Below, one piece after another: positions 40,223 to 50,934 of a DNA stretch of 64,000 bases. Positions within the stretch are counted from its first letter, which is position 1. The number at the start of each line of letters is the position of its first letter. The translations under genes and the position numbers were made by a program. The notes below the pieces were generated by a model, which was not told where the DNA came from, made no database searches, and saw nothing but the letters and a program-made list of their open reading frames with translations. The stretch is from DRKI01 sp011051875 (GTDB lineage: Bacteria > Desulfobacterota > Desulfobulbia > Desulfobulbales > Desulfobulbaceae), in contig JALXDL010000104.1 in assembly GCA_026990385.1 (NCBI GenBank), forward strand, positions 43,384 through 107,383, written 5' to 3'.

Positions 40223-41236
40223 TTATTTTCCCGCCTCTTTCCCGTGCCGTGCCCGCTGATAGCGGCGCACGGCACGGTTGTGTTCCCTGAGGGTGCGGGA
40301 AAACTGGTGGGTGCCGTCGTTGCGGGAAACAAAGTAGAGAGCGTCTGAATCGGCCGGGTGCAGGACCGCCGCCAGTGCGGCCCGGCCGGGATTGCAGATC
40401 GGGCCCGGCGGCAGGCCGGGGATCACGTAGGTATTGTACGGGGTTTTCCGTCGCAGGTCGCTGCGGGTCAGGTTGCCGTCAAAGGCGGGCAGGCCGTAGA
40501 TGACCGTGGGGTCGGACTGCAGCCGCATGCCGCGGACGAGCCGGTTGAGAAAGACGCGGGCGATGAGTGGCCGTTCCGACGGCGCCCCGGTCTCCTTCTC
40601 CACGATGGAGGCCAGGGTGACCACCTGGTGCCGGGTCAGCGTTGTCTCCCCGTCCTCTGCCAGCTCCTGCCACACGGCGAGGAAACGGGAGACCATCATG
40701 CGCAGGATCAACTGCTCGTCGGTGGCGCCCCGCACCAGGACATAGGTGTCCGGAAAGAGATACCCTTCCAGGGCCGGCACATCGAGACCCAGGGAGGAGA
40801 TATAGCGGGCGTCCGTGGACAGGGCCAGGAACCGGTCCGCATCCACCCATCCCCGGGCGGCAAGAAGGGTGGCGACCTGGCGCACGGTCCAACCTTCGGG
40901 GACGGTGATCCGGTGCCGCACCACCTCGCCCCGCTCCAGCAGGCGGAGGAGCGCAAGCGGGCTCAGACCCGGCGCCACCCGGAACTCGCCTGCCCGCAGA
41001 CGGCTGCCGAGGCCGGTCAGCCGGGCCAGGAGCGGGAAACGGAGATCATCGGCAATGATCCCTTTCTCCGCCAGCAGGCCGGTTATCCGGCCGACACCGC
41101 TGCCCCTGGGGATGAAGATCACCGTGGCGGTATCAAAGGACAGGGGCGAGTTGGCCCAGGACCAGAACCAGCCGCCGGCGGCGGCAAGGGCAACGAGCAG
41201 GCCCAGGGCGGCGGCCCGGAGCAATGCAGAACGCAT
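40223..41236 (-). CDS. mltG: Endolytic peptidoglycan transglycosylase MltG
   Basis: A 337-residue membrane-anchored protein: one N-terminal helix (about residues 5-25), then a LysM-like part and the YceG catalytic domain. Diagnostic sequences are LEGYLFPDTY near residue 160, the catalytic Glu in LASIVEKETGAPSE near 216, RLQSDPTVIYGLP near 240 and NTYVIPGLPPGPICNPG near 269. It cuts nascent glycan strands and sets their length. The start at 41236 has only a weak ribosome binding site. It lies 45 bases downstream of lon on the same strand. Confidence 0.94.
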   Translation of the reverse strand: MRSALLRAAALGLLVALAAAGGWFWSWANSPLSFDTATVIFIPRGSGVGRITGLLAEKGIIADDLRFPLLARLTGLGSRLRAGEFRVAPGLSPLALLRLLERGEVVRHRITVPEGWTVRQVATLLAARGWVDADRFLALSTDARYISSLGLDVPALEGYLFPDTYVLVRGATDEQLILRMMVSRFLAVWQELAEDGETTLTRHQVVTLASIVEKETGAPSERPLIARVFLNRLVRGMRLQSDPTVIYGLPAFDGNLTRSDLRRKTPYNTYVIPGLPPGPICNPGRAALAAVLHPADSDALYFVSRNDGTHQFSRTLREHNRAVRRYQRARHGKEAGK

Positions 41237-41281
41237 CTCGGCACCGGAATGGCCCGCCGGTCAGTGGCGGGCCTGCCACTC

Positions 41282-43699
<2,418 letters not shown>

Positions 43700-44205
43700 G
43701 CTTTCCTCCTCTATATCCAGTCGAAAACGACATTATCTTTTTTTCAGTGCCCTGCCCCGGCCAACGGCCCGGAACAGTGGCGGCATGCGGCTGCAGCTCG
43801 GCAGAAAACAGCGGATCGCGGAAGAACTGATAATGGCCGGATACCTGCCCTGCCCCGTGCCTCTTCTCCGGCGGCTGCATTCACGGGACTGTCCCCCGGA
43901 AACGGGAACATCGACCAACAGGTTGAAACAGGGATCTTTCTGCAAGGATAAGAATACCAGACGACATACAGCCTGCACGGTAGTCATGAGAAAGTAAACA
44001 TGACTGATCAGGAAGTCAAGCCACGTTGGCATCCGGCTCGCCGGGACAGATTTTCCTTGAATAAATCCAAGGCGCTCAATATAGATGAGAGAGAGCCCCA
44101 CGGCCTCCGGACCGGTGCGCCTCCGCCCTGGCGGCGATACGGCGTGCCCTCTGCCCCGCAGACCCCGGAGGCTGCTCCGCCAACCCTTGCCCTGCCAGGA
44201 TTCCC
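43700..44205. other. Divergent region between lon and the hexapeptide-repeat gene
   Basis: 506 bases with no convincing gene. A plus-strand sigma-70-like promoter is at 44057-44085. CCTCCGG (near 44105) and CCGGAGG (near 44164) are complementary and could fold the leader of the hexapeptide gene. I found no clear lon promoter: TATAGAGG and GATAAT occur on the minus strand near 43710-43740 without good -35 boxes. Confidence 0.5.
44057..44085 (+). promoter_or_regulatory. Candidate sigma-70 promoter of the hexapeptide-repeat gene
   Basis: TTGAAT, a 17-base spacer and TATAGA on the plus strand, with four of six matches in each hexamer. It predicts a leader of about 115 bases before the ATG at 44206. 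Confidence 0.45.
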
Positions 44206-45015
44206 ATGTTTGATGCCGCATCCTTTTTCGATCTGAGTGACTTTGCCCATGCCAATGTCTTCTCCGGCACAGAGCATGTCTGGGACGCCCTCAAGAACCT
44301 GAAAGAGTACATCGACTCCTACATAGACACCAGCAACCACTGCCTGGAGCACTCGGAGATGGACTGCGGCATGCCGCTGATCCATCCGCTTATTTTTCAC
44401 GACGGCAGACTGCAGAGTGCCCAGGAGTGCCTGCTTCGCTATGGTGACGCCACCCGCGGCAAGCTGGAGGTGATCCAGAACGGCCGCCTGCTCAAGGGTG
44501 CATCCATCATCATGGCCGGGGCCGTGCTGGTGGGGCAGAAGATCGCCATCGGCAAGGGGGTGCTGATCGAGTCCGGGGCCATGATCAAGGCACCGGCCAT
44601 CATCGGCGACCACTGCGAGATCCGCCAGGGCGCCTACATGCGGGGATACTGCCTGATCGGCGACCGGTGCGTGGTGGGGCACACCACGGAGGTGAAACAC
44701 TCCATCTTCCTCAACGATGCCAAGGCGGGCCACTTCGCCTACCTGGGCGACTCGGTCCTGGGCAACAACGCCAACCTGGGTGCCGGCACCAAGTTCGCCA
44801 ACCTGCGCTTCCTGCCCGGCAACGTCCAGGTCAGGTCTCCTGAAGGGCCGCTGGACAGCGGGCTGCGCAAGTTCGGCGCCATCATCGGTGACCGCGTCCA
44901 GACCGGATGCAACTCGGTGACCAACCCAGGTACCCTGATCGGCCCGGACGGAATCCTCATGCCCAATACGACGGCGGCCTCGGGGTTTCACCCGGGGAAA
45001 ACCGTAATTCGCTGA
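44206..45015 (+). CDS. Left-handed beta-helix (hexapeptide-repeat) protein, GlmU-C-terminal-like
   Basis: A 269-residue protein. About 95 residues of mixed structure precede a hexapeptide-repeat region (about residues 95-235) with repeated (I/V/L)GxxxxI units, for example IGKGVLIESGAMIKAPAIIG and LGNNANLGAGTKFANLRF. The latter resembles the acetyltransferase half of GlmU. There is no nucleotidyltransferase domain (no GxGTRM motif). It may be a sugar-nucleotide acyltransferase or a regulatory beta-helix protein; the acceptor is unknown. AGGA precedes the ATG. Its last 59 bases overlap the end of the gene on the opposite strand. Confidence 0.85.
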   Translation: MFDAASFFDLSDFAHANVFSGTEHVWDALKNLKEYIDSYIDTSNHCLEHSEMDCGMPLIHPLIFHDGRLQSAQECLLRYGDATRGKLEVIQNGRLLKGASIIMAGAVLVGQKIAIGKGVLIESGAMIKAPAIIGDHCEIRQGAYMRGYCLIGDRCVVGHTTEVKHSIFLNDAKAGHFAYLGDSVLGNNANLGAGTKFANLRFLPGNVQVRSPEGPLDSGLRKFGAIIGDRVQTGCNSVTNPGTLIGPDGILMPNTTAASGFHPGKTVIR

Positions 45016-45352
45016 CCGGTTTCTTTCCTTCCCTGTTCAACCTCTCCTGCTCGGCCCGGTAGCCGGTGTTGTAGAGGTTGAAATAGAATCCGAAGATGAT
45101 ACCGATGGTAAAGAAAATACGGGCCACCCGGTCCCAGGGCGGCCACTTGCCGCCGGTGAAATAGCGGATCAGGGCCACGGCCACGATGGTGAACCCGATG
45201 CAGTAGGGCGCCGTGGTCAGGAGCTGCTGCACGGTCCCGGACACGACCGAGCCAAGGGAGATATTGTCCACGGTCGAGTTGGTGCCCAGATGGAACGCCA
45301 GATAGGCCAGCCCGGTGAGCACAAAAGTAATCTTTTCACGCAACGTTTTCAT
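44957..45352 (-). CDS. Hypothetical membrane protein, 131 aa
   Basis: A 131-residue protein with three or four hydrophobic segments (about residues 9-25, 40-62, 80-96) and a basic, Pro-rich C-terminal tail (GKKPVSELRFSPGETPRPPS). I do not recognise a family. The start ATG at 45352 is immediately adjacent to the divergent ATG at 45353, and neither has a good ribosome binding site. The tail-to-tail overlap with the hexapeptide gene covers the last 20 codons. The hydrophobic pattern and positive residues at helix ends look like a genuine inner-membrane protein, but the crowded arrangement lowers confidence. Confidence 0.65.
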   Translation of the reverse strand: MKTLREKITFVLTGLAYLAFHLGTNSTVDNISLGSVVSGTVQQLLTTAPYCIGFTIVAVALIRYFTGGKWPPWDRVARIFFTIGIIFGFYFNLYNTGYRAEQERLNREGKKPVSELRFSPGETPRPPSYWA

Positions 45353-46456
45353 ATGAAGAAACTGACTGTCTGTATCTTTCCCGACACCGTGCCCCGCGAC
45401 GATGTCCTGTTCCCCCTTGTACAGGTTTTCGACCATATTGTCTACTGCCAGGCAGTGGAAAACATGGACCCGGAGGACATGAACCTGTCCGCCTTGGGCG
45501 AGGAACTTGTCCGGAAGCAGCTCTGCATCTTTTTTGCGCCCGCGCCCCTGGGGGAGAACCGTGAGCGGTTCCTGGCCCTGATCAGGGACCTGCGCTCCCG
45601 GCGCGACGACTATGCCAGCCAGCTCGGCAACCTCTCCCTGGCCGGCCTGGGCCAACCCCTGCCCGGCCGCCAGGAGACCGGCAGTTCCATCATATCCAGC
45701 CTGCTCAGAAGCAGCGGCATCGAGGAAAAAAGCAAACAGGAACGGGAGCTGCTGCTCTGGCAGGCCCGGCTGGTCCTGCAGCTTGCCGAGATCTATGACG
45801 AGGAACAGGCACGGGTGGAGCAGGAGCTGGAGAAGATCAGTTCCCTGCAGGACAGCCTCTTTGCCGAGCTACGCGAGGAGACCGGGGAGGATTTTCCCCT
45901 GACCAGAAAACTGCACGCCATCTCCACCCTGACCGACAACCAGCTCTCGCTCCGGCTCAAGGCCTGGACCCGGCTCTACTTCCTCGGCACCTGCGAGCCG
46001 GATCCTCCCGACCTCTACGTGACCACGGGCCGCGACGGCCTGGACCGGCTCGAGGAGCAGTATGAACGGCGCACCGGCAGCGCGCCGAAACAGTTGGGGC
46101 GGATCGCCCTGCCCGGCCGGCCCCTGCCGGCCGCAGACCCCGTGGAGCAGCGTGACAGGTTCCGCGACCAGGTCCGGGAACTGCTGGCCGGGCTGACCGA
46201 CCTGGTGACCGAACCGGCCGCAGCAGAGGCGGCTGCCCGGGACCGGTTCCCGGCGGATCACTCTCCCTGGGCCGAAACCCTGGAGCAGGTCTATCCCGCC
46301 CCTGCCTGCGGCCGCCGTGTGCTGGAGCTGGTCCACTTTCCGGACCTGTCCGACCGGGAGCTCTTCCTGGAGACCTTTGCCCGGGAACCGGGAACGCTGC
46401 AGGCCGAGGTGCATGGTGGCGACAAGAAGGGCCTCCTGGTGGGCCACCTGGGCTGA
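45353..46456 (+). CDS. Hypothetical protein with central coiled coil, 367 aa
   Basis: A 367-residue soluble protein of unknown function. It opens with MKKLTVCIFPDTVPRDDVLF, PLVQVFDHIVYCQAVEN, has a Leu/Glu-rich helical stretch with coiled-coil character at about residues 138-180 (LLLWQARLVLQLAEIYDEEQ), and ends in DKKGLLVGHLG. No signal peptide, membrane segment or catalytic motif is seen. Codon use and GC content match the neighbours. The ATG directly abuts the divergent start codon of the membrane-protein gene, so its promoter must lie within that gene. The next gene converges 57 bases later. Confidence 0.8.
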   Translation: MKKLTVCIFPDTVPRDDVLFPLVQVFDHIVYCQAVENMDPEDMNLSALGEELVRKQLCIFFAPAPLGENRERFLALIRDLRSRRDDYASQLGNLSLAGLGQPLPGRQETGSSIISSLLRSSGIEEKSKQERELLLWQARLVLQLAEIYDEEQARVEQELEKISSLQDSLFAELREETGEDFPLTRKLHAISTLTDNQLSLRLKAWTRLYFLGTCEPDPPDLYVTTGRDGLDRLEEQYERRTGSAPKQLGRIALPGRPLPAADPVEQRDRFRDQVRELLAGLTDLVTEPAAAEAAARDRFPADHSPWAETLEQVYPAPACGRRVLELVHFPDLSDRELFLETFAREPGTLQAEVHGGDKKGLLVGHLG

Positions 46457-46513
46457 GAGCCGACACCCCGATCCCAGGGGCAGAGGGGTTGCCGGCAGGG
46501 AGCTGTGCTCCCG

Positions 46514-47791
46514 TCACCGTCCCACGGCCAGGGCATAGAGAATCATGTCGTCGGTATCGAGGAAGGCGGCGGCCTCCTGGTCGTAGAAAGCACCGATGCC
46601 GCTGCAGCCGAAGCCGAGACCGGTGGCGGTCAGGTAGATACGCTGCCCCATGAGACCCGCCTTGAGCAGCAGGGGCAGGTAGTTGTGCGCGGCGCCGGTC
46701 AAAAAAAGGGTTGCCCCGGAATCACCGCCCAGGTCCTGCTCCAGGCAGAGGTAGCGGGCCATGTCGGAAAAATCGCCCGCAGCCAGGCACCGTCTCCCGG
46801 CATACACCCCCGGTTCCATGCCCTCCACCCGGTTGACCACGGCCAGGATCCGCACCGGTTCGTCACAGTCCATGGAGACAGCCATGGTTGCCGTGTCCAG
46901 CACGGCATCGAATTCCCGGCGCAAAAGCGGAACCCCGGCAAAGGCCCTGATGGAGCGCCGCCTGGCGATGGCATCCGCCAGGATCCCGGCAGAAAAGGGA
47001 TACCCGGCCCCGCCCGCCGCAGGCCGGCAGTGCTCCGGCCGGCCGATCTCCTCCAGTGCCCCTTCGATGAACCGGTTGGCGACAAACGTCCCCGTACCGC
47101 TGACAAAGGGCAGGCGCATGGCCAGGCTGGTGACCCGTTCACTGCCCCGCCTGCCCAGAACCACCATGGCCATGGCCTGCTCCCGGCCGCCGAATCCGAA
47201 GCCGGCGGCCAGTCGCTGCCGGTCGATCCGGCAGAAAATCTCATGGTCTTCCTGGCCGCAGATGGCCGCCGCCTCCACCCCGCCCAGCAGGTGACCGCTG
47301 TCCAGCAGGCAGTAGCGCAGGGCCCGGTCCCGGTACTTCCAGCTCGACCGGTAGTAGATGGCGCTCACCAGGAGAACGAGTCCCTCCACCCGGCGGTCGT
47401 CCTCGCAGCAGGATTCCAGGCCGTCCGTTGCCGATTCCGGTTCATGCAGCAGGCAGAGCCGCTCACCGCGGGGCTCGTAATGGTAGATACCGTCCGCCAG
47501 ACCGGCCACGCCCCGGGCCTGGACATAGAGTTCGCAGGGATAGAGGGCGCCGGCCGAGGGATTGGCGCGCAGGAAGTAGACTGTGTCGCCATAGACGCGG
47601 CGGGCGGTCAGGCCGGCGCAGCGAAAGAGCAGCAGCCGCACGTCCGGTACCGCTGCCAGGGACAGGCGGGGAAAATCAGCCGGATAGTATTTGAAGACCT
47701 CGGGCTGGCCGGACCAGTCCGGCCAGCCGCCGGCACGGACCGAGGCAGGGGTATGGATGGTCTGCCGGTGGAACCGGGGCACCGGACTCAC
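46514..47791 (-). CDS. SagB-type nitroreductase-like dehydrogenase, duplicated domain
   Basis: A 425-residue protein of the SagB/nitroreductase superfamily. These are FMN enzymes, some of which oxidise azolines in peptide natural products. The hallmark PSAGALYPCELYVQ is near residue 80, with YRSSWKYRDRALRYCLLDSGHLL near 149. A second nitroreductase-like half starts near 285 (IARRRSIRAFAGVPLLRREF) and ends with LKAGLMGQRIYLTATGLGFG. The starting codon is probably a GTG at 47791, and the true N-terminus is uncertain. No cyclodehydratase (YcaO), precursor peptide or transporter lies nearby, so a RiPP role is not supported. It may be a general flavin reductase. Confidence 0.85.
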   Translation of the reverse strand: MSPVPRFHRQTIHTPASVRAGGWPDWSGQPEVFKYYPADFPRLSLAAVPDVRLLLFRCAGLTARRVYGDTVYFLRANPSAGALYPCELYVQARGVAGLADGIYHYEPRGERLCLLHEPESATDGLESCCEDDRRVEGLVLLVSAIYYRSSWKYRDRALRYCLLDSGHLLGGVEAAAICGQEDHEIFCRIDRQRLAAGFGFGGREQAMAMVVLGRRGSERVTSLAMRLPFVSGTGTFVANRFIEGALEEIGRPEHCRPAAGGAGYPFSAGILADAIARRRSIRAFAGVPLLRREFDAVLDTATMAVSMDCDEPVRILAVVNRVEGMEPGVYAGRRCLAAGDFSDMARYLCLEQDLGGDSGATLFLTGAAHNYLPLLLKAGLMGQRIYLTATGLGFGCSGIGAFYDQEAAAFLDTDDMILYALAVGR

Positions 47792-47873
47792 GGCCGGACC
47801 TTGGGCGGCCCCAGGGACGCTGGCTGCCGGCCCCGTGTCCGGGTGGGCCGGGGAAACGGCCGGCGCTGCGTGC

Positions 47874-48359
47874 TCACCCCGCCTTTTCCTCGCACTCTTC
47901 CCGGTACGGGTTGATGGTCATGACCGGGCAGCAGGAGTTCTTCACCACCTTGTCCGCCACCGAGCCGAACATAATCCGTTCCAGTCCCTTGTAGCCATGG
48001 GTTCCCATGACGATCAGGTTGCAGCCGTTTTCAGCGGCATACTCAAGGATCTTCTCGGCAACGTCACCGGAAAGAACCGTGGCCCTGACATCGGTGACAC
48101 CGAATTCCCCGAACATCTGCCTGTGCTCGTCCACGAATCCGTCCATGCGCTCCTGGGCGGACTGGAACAGCTCCTCCTCCAGGTTGGGCATGTTGACGGG
48201 CGGCACGAAGAATCCGGAGTAATCCTCGAAATTCTGGACAACGAAAACCAGGTGCAGGCTCGCCTTGAATGTTCCTGCCACATAGGCCGCCGCCCGGACG
48301 ACCTTGTCCGCGTTGTCGGAGAAGTCGATGGGCGTCACCACGGTTTTTATCTCTTGCAT
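47874..48359 (-). CDS. Universal stress protein (UspA family)
   Basis: A 161-residue protein with the Usp fold. It opens KTVVTPIDFSDNADKVVRAA and has the ATP-binding signature GTHGYKGLERIMFGSVADKV near residue 120, matching G-2x-G-9x-G(S/A). The ATP-binding type is therefore likely. The ATG at 48359 has AAGGAG upstream. A perfect inverted repeat lies 26 bases upstream of the start. It is divergent from ahbD. It presumably functions in stress or energy-state signalling; nothing more specific can be said. Confidence 0.93.
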   Translation of the reverse strand: MQEIKTVVTPIDFSDNADKVVRAAAYVAGTFKASLHLVFVVQNFEDYSGFFVPPVNMPNLEEELFQSAQERMDGFVDEHRQMFGEFGVTDVRATVLSGDVAEKILEYAAENGCNLIVMGTHGYKGLERIMFGSVADKVVKNSCCPVMTINPYREECEEKAG

Positions 48360-48384
48360 GGGCAGACTCCTTGGTAAAGAGGAA

Positions 48385-48413
48385 ATGGTAGATTATGAGC
48401 TTGAATCTACCAT
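48385..48413. promoter_or_regulatory. Perfect 10-bp inverted repeat upstream of the usp gene
   Basis: ATGGTAGATT and AATCTACCAT are exact complements with a 9-base spacer. The repeat lies just upstream of the usp ribosome binding site, within the likely 5' leader. It could be a repressor operator or an RNA hairpin controlling translation. No T-tract follows in either direction. Confidence 0.6.
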
Positions 48414-48708
48414 AACAACAAGGCATTTTACAGGGTTTTCACTCCCGACCCGGATGAAACCGGTATCGGCCGGGTACCACGACGCGCCATGCCGCCGGCG
48501 CACGGCCGCTGGCTGACGACCGGCCGGGATTTGACCGATGGCCGGCTTTCGGGTTGCGAATTCGTGGATTCAATTATATAGTTTGCCGCCAATGCCGGGA
48601 CAGGACGGATACGCGGCAACCGGTCCGGCCATGGCCCTGATCCACATCTCATGCATCGGTTCGCGGCAGCGGATGCAGCCGGGAACAGATGCGCCCTTCG
48701 GAGAGCAC
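48414..48708. other. Rest of the usp-ahbD divergent gap
   Basis: No gene. AT-rich CAATTATATAG at 48571-48581 could supply a -10 box (TATATA at 48575-48580), with TTGCGA at 48554-48559; the 15-base spacing is short. A longer ahbD frame exists from 48538, but the extra residues look non-coding. Confidence 0.4.
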
Positions 48709-49764
48709 ATGGAATTTGTACCCAAATGGATAGCCTGGGAAATCACCCGCCGCTGCAACCTGAAATGCGTCCACTGCCGCTCCTCCTCCGAACTCGAGGT
48801 TCAGGGGCACCCGGATTTCTCCCTGGACCGGGCGAAAAGCGTCCTGGACGACATCCACGGCTATGCCGATCCGGTGGTGGTCCTGTCCGGCGGCGAGCCG
48901 CTGCTGCGCGACGATGTCTTTGACATCGCCGCCTACGGCACCGACCTGGGGCTGCGCATGTGCATGGCCACCAACGGCACCCTGGTCACCGGCGAGACCT
49001 GCCGCAACATCAAGGAGGCGGGTATCAAGATGGTGTCGCTCAGCCTGGACGGCTCCACGGCCGCGGTGCACGACGATTTCCGCAGCCAGCCCGGCGCCTT
49101 CGAGGGGACCATGAACGCCATCCGTCTCTTCAACGAGCACTCCATCCCCTTCCTGATCAACTCCTCCTTCACCAGGCGCAACCGGGAAGAGGCACCCAGG
49201 ATCTACAGGTTGGTCAAGGAACTGGGGGCCACGGCCTGGTACCTGTTCATGATCGTCCCCACCGGCCGCGGCGAGGATATCATGGAAGAGCTGATCCCGG
49301 AATCGGAATACGAGGAAATGCTCAACTGGCACTACGAAATGGAAAAGAAGGAAGAGGAGATGCTGGTCCGGCCCACCTGTGCGCCCCAGTACTACCGCAT
49401 CGTGCTGCAGCGGGCCAGGGAGGAGGGCGAACGATTCAAGCGGCGCAGCCTCAAGTTTTCCACCGGCGGCTCCAAGGGCTGCCTGGCCGGACAGCTCATC
49501 TGCCTCATCGACGTGGACGGCAACGTCCTGCCCTGCAGCTATTTTCCCAGGGCAGCCGGCAATATCTTCCGGCAGCCGTTCAGGGAGATCTGGGAGAATT
49601 CGCAACTCTTTCTCGAACTGCGCGATTTCAAGTCGTACAAGGGCAACTGCGGCCGCTGCGAGTATGTCAATGTCTGCGGCGGCTGCCGGGCCCGTGCCTA
49701 TGCCATGACCGGCGACTACCTGGGGCCGGAGCCCTTCTGCTCCTACCAACCGGGAACCGCCTGA
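48709..49764 (+). CDS. ahbD: Radical SAM/SPASM haem b synthase (AhbD-like)
   Basis: A 351-residue radical SAM enzyme. The SAM cluster Cys are at residues 16, 20 and 23 (RRCNLKCVHC), with GGEPLLRDDVFDIAAYG near 62. The C-terminal auxiliary-cluster region has GCLAGQ near 260, PCSYF, CGRCEYVNVCGGCRARAYAM near 313 and a last Cys in PFCSYQ. The order, including VPTGRG, ELIPESEYEEMLNWHYEM and CAPQYYRI, matches AhbD, which decarboxylates Fe-coproporphyrin III to haem b in the sirohaem-based pathway of sulfate reducers and archaea. The ATG at 48709 follows GGAGAG. The next gene, hemE, supports a haem role. Other SPASM enzymes are possible but less likely. Confidence 0.82.
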   Translation: MEFVPKWIAWEITRRCNLKCVHCRSSSELEVQGHPDFSLDRAKSVLDDIHGYADPVVVLSGGEPLLRDDVFDIAAYGTDLGLRMCMATNGTLVTGETCRNIKEAGIKMVSLSLDGSTAAVHDDFRSQPGAFEGTMNAIRLFNEHSIPFLINSSFTRRNREEAPRIYRLVKELGATAWYLFMIVPTGRGEDIMEELIPESEYEEMLNWHYEMEKKEEEMLVRPTCAPQYYRIVLQRAREEGERFKRRSLKFSTGGSKGCLAGQLICLIDVDGNVLPCSYFPRAAGNIFRQPFREIWENSQLFLELRDFKSYKGNCGRCEYVNVCGGCRARAYAMTGDYLGPEPFCSYQPGTA

Positions 49765-49793
49765 GAACAACCAGGCATCCCGGCTCCGGCCAC

Positions 49794-49805
49794 GGTGCAT
49801 GCACC
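49794..49805. repeat. Perfect 12-base palindrome between ahbD and hemE
   Basis: GGTGCATGCACC lies in the 129-base gap between ahbD and hemE. It could be a protein-binding site; as an RNA hairpin it has no loop room. No terminator is visible in the gap. Confidence 0.3.
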
Positions 49806-49893
49806 ATTGTTCCGGCCCGGGAACTCACTAATTATTCACGCCCCCGGGTGGTGATCCTGCCTGGAGGCACTTCCGCGGCAAAGGGGAATCCTC

Positions 49894-50916
49894 ATGAATG
49901 ACACGTTTCTGAAGGCATGTCGGGGTGAACGGACCGACTACACACCGGTCTGGTTCATGCGCCAGGCCGGGCGCTACCTGCCCGAGTACCAGGCGGTGCG
50001 CGGCAAAGTGAGTTTTCTCGAGCTGTGCAAGTCGCCGGAACTCTGTACCGAGGTGACCCTCCAGCCCATTGACATCTTCGGTTTCGATGCCGCCATCCTC
50101 TTCTCCGACATCCTGATTCCCATGGAGGTCATGGGCCTGGCACTGGAATTCCACGAGGGCCGCGGGCCGGTCTTCCCGGACCCGGTGCGCGACCGGGAGG
50201 CCGTGGACCGGCTGCGGGTACCGGAGCCGGAGGAAAGCATGCCCTTTGTCCTGGAGACGATCCGGCTCCTGCGGCGCGAACTGTCGGTGCCGCTGATCGG
50301 TTTTTCCGGCGCGCCCTTCACCCTGGCCACCTATCTCATCGAAGGCGGCTCGTCCAAGGTCTTCCTGGAGACCAAGAAGATGATGTTCCGGGCACCGGAG
50401 CTCTACCATGCCCTGCTCGAGAAGATCACCGCCTGCACCAGCGCCTACCTCCAGGCCCAGGCCAGGGCCGGCGCCCAGGCCCTGCAGCTCTTCGACTCCT
50501 GGGCCGGCGTCCTGGCGCCGCAGGACTTTCAGCGCTTCGCCCTGCCCTATGTTCGCTCCATCATCAGCGACCTGCGGGCCATGACCGACGTGCCCATCAT
50601 CTACTTTGCCAACAACGGCTCCACCCTGCTGCCCCACACCACCACGGCCGGCGCCGATGTGCTCGGCCTGGACTGGCGGATCAACATCGGCGACGCCATC
50701 CGCCAGGTGGGTGATCATGCCGTCCAGGGCAACCTGGATCCCATTGCCCTGTTCCTGCCCCGGCAGGAGCTGGAAAAGCGGATCCGCCGCCTGCTCGAGG
50801 ACGCCAAAGGGGCCCGCGGCCACATCTTCAACCTCGGCCACGGCATCGTACCACAGACCCCGCCCGAGCAGGCCCGGATCGCGGTGGACGCCGTGCATCG
50901 CTTCAGCGGCCGCTGA
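49894..50916 (+). CDS. hemE: Uroporphyrinogen decarboxylase
   Basis: A 340-residue enzyme that converts uroporphyrinogen III to coproporphyrinogen III. The signature WFMRQAGRYLPEYQAVR (about residues 20-36) includes the active-site Arg, followed by FGFDAAILFSDILIP with the catalytic Asp near 72, GFSGAPFTLATYLIEGG near 134 and FNLGHGIVPQTPPE near 315. All key residues are present and the length is normal. It is coded after ahbD and immediately before an HD-domain gene. The combination of HemE with AhbD is notable because the textbook Ahb route starts from sirohaem, not coproporphyrinogen. Confidence 0.95.
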   Translation: MNDTFLKACRGERTDYTPVWFMRQAGRYLPEYQAVRGKVSFLELCKSPELCTEVTLQPIDIFGFDAAILFSDILIPMEVMGLALEFHEGRGPVFPDPVRDREAVDRLRVPEPEESMPFVLETIRLLRRELSVPLIGFSGAPFTLATYLIEGGSSKVFLETKKMMFRAPELYHALLEKITACTSAYLQAQARAGAQALQLFDSWAGVLAPQDFQRFALPYVRSIISDLRAMTDVPIIYFANNGSTLLPHTTTAGADVLGLDWRINIGDAIRQVGDHAVQGNLDPIALFLPRQELEKRIRRLLEDAKGARGHIFNLGHGIVPQTPPEQARIAVDAVHRFSGR

Positions 50917-50934
50917 GGGGACCTCACCCGCTCC

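Noticed and set aside
46514..47791. RiPP (azoline) biosynthetic cluster around the SagB-like gene
   Set aside because: No YcaO protein, precursor peptide or exporter nearby.
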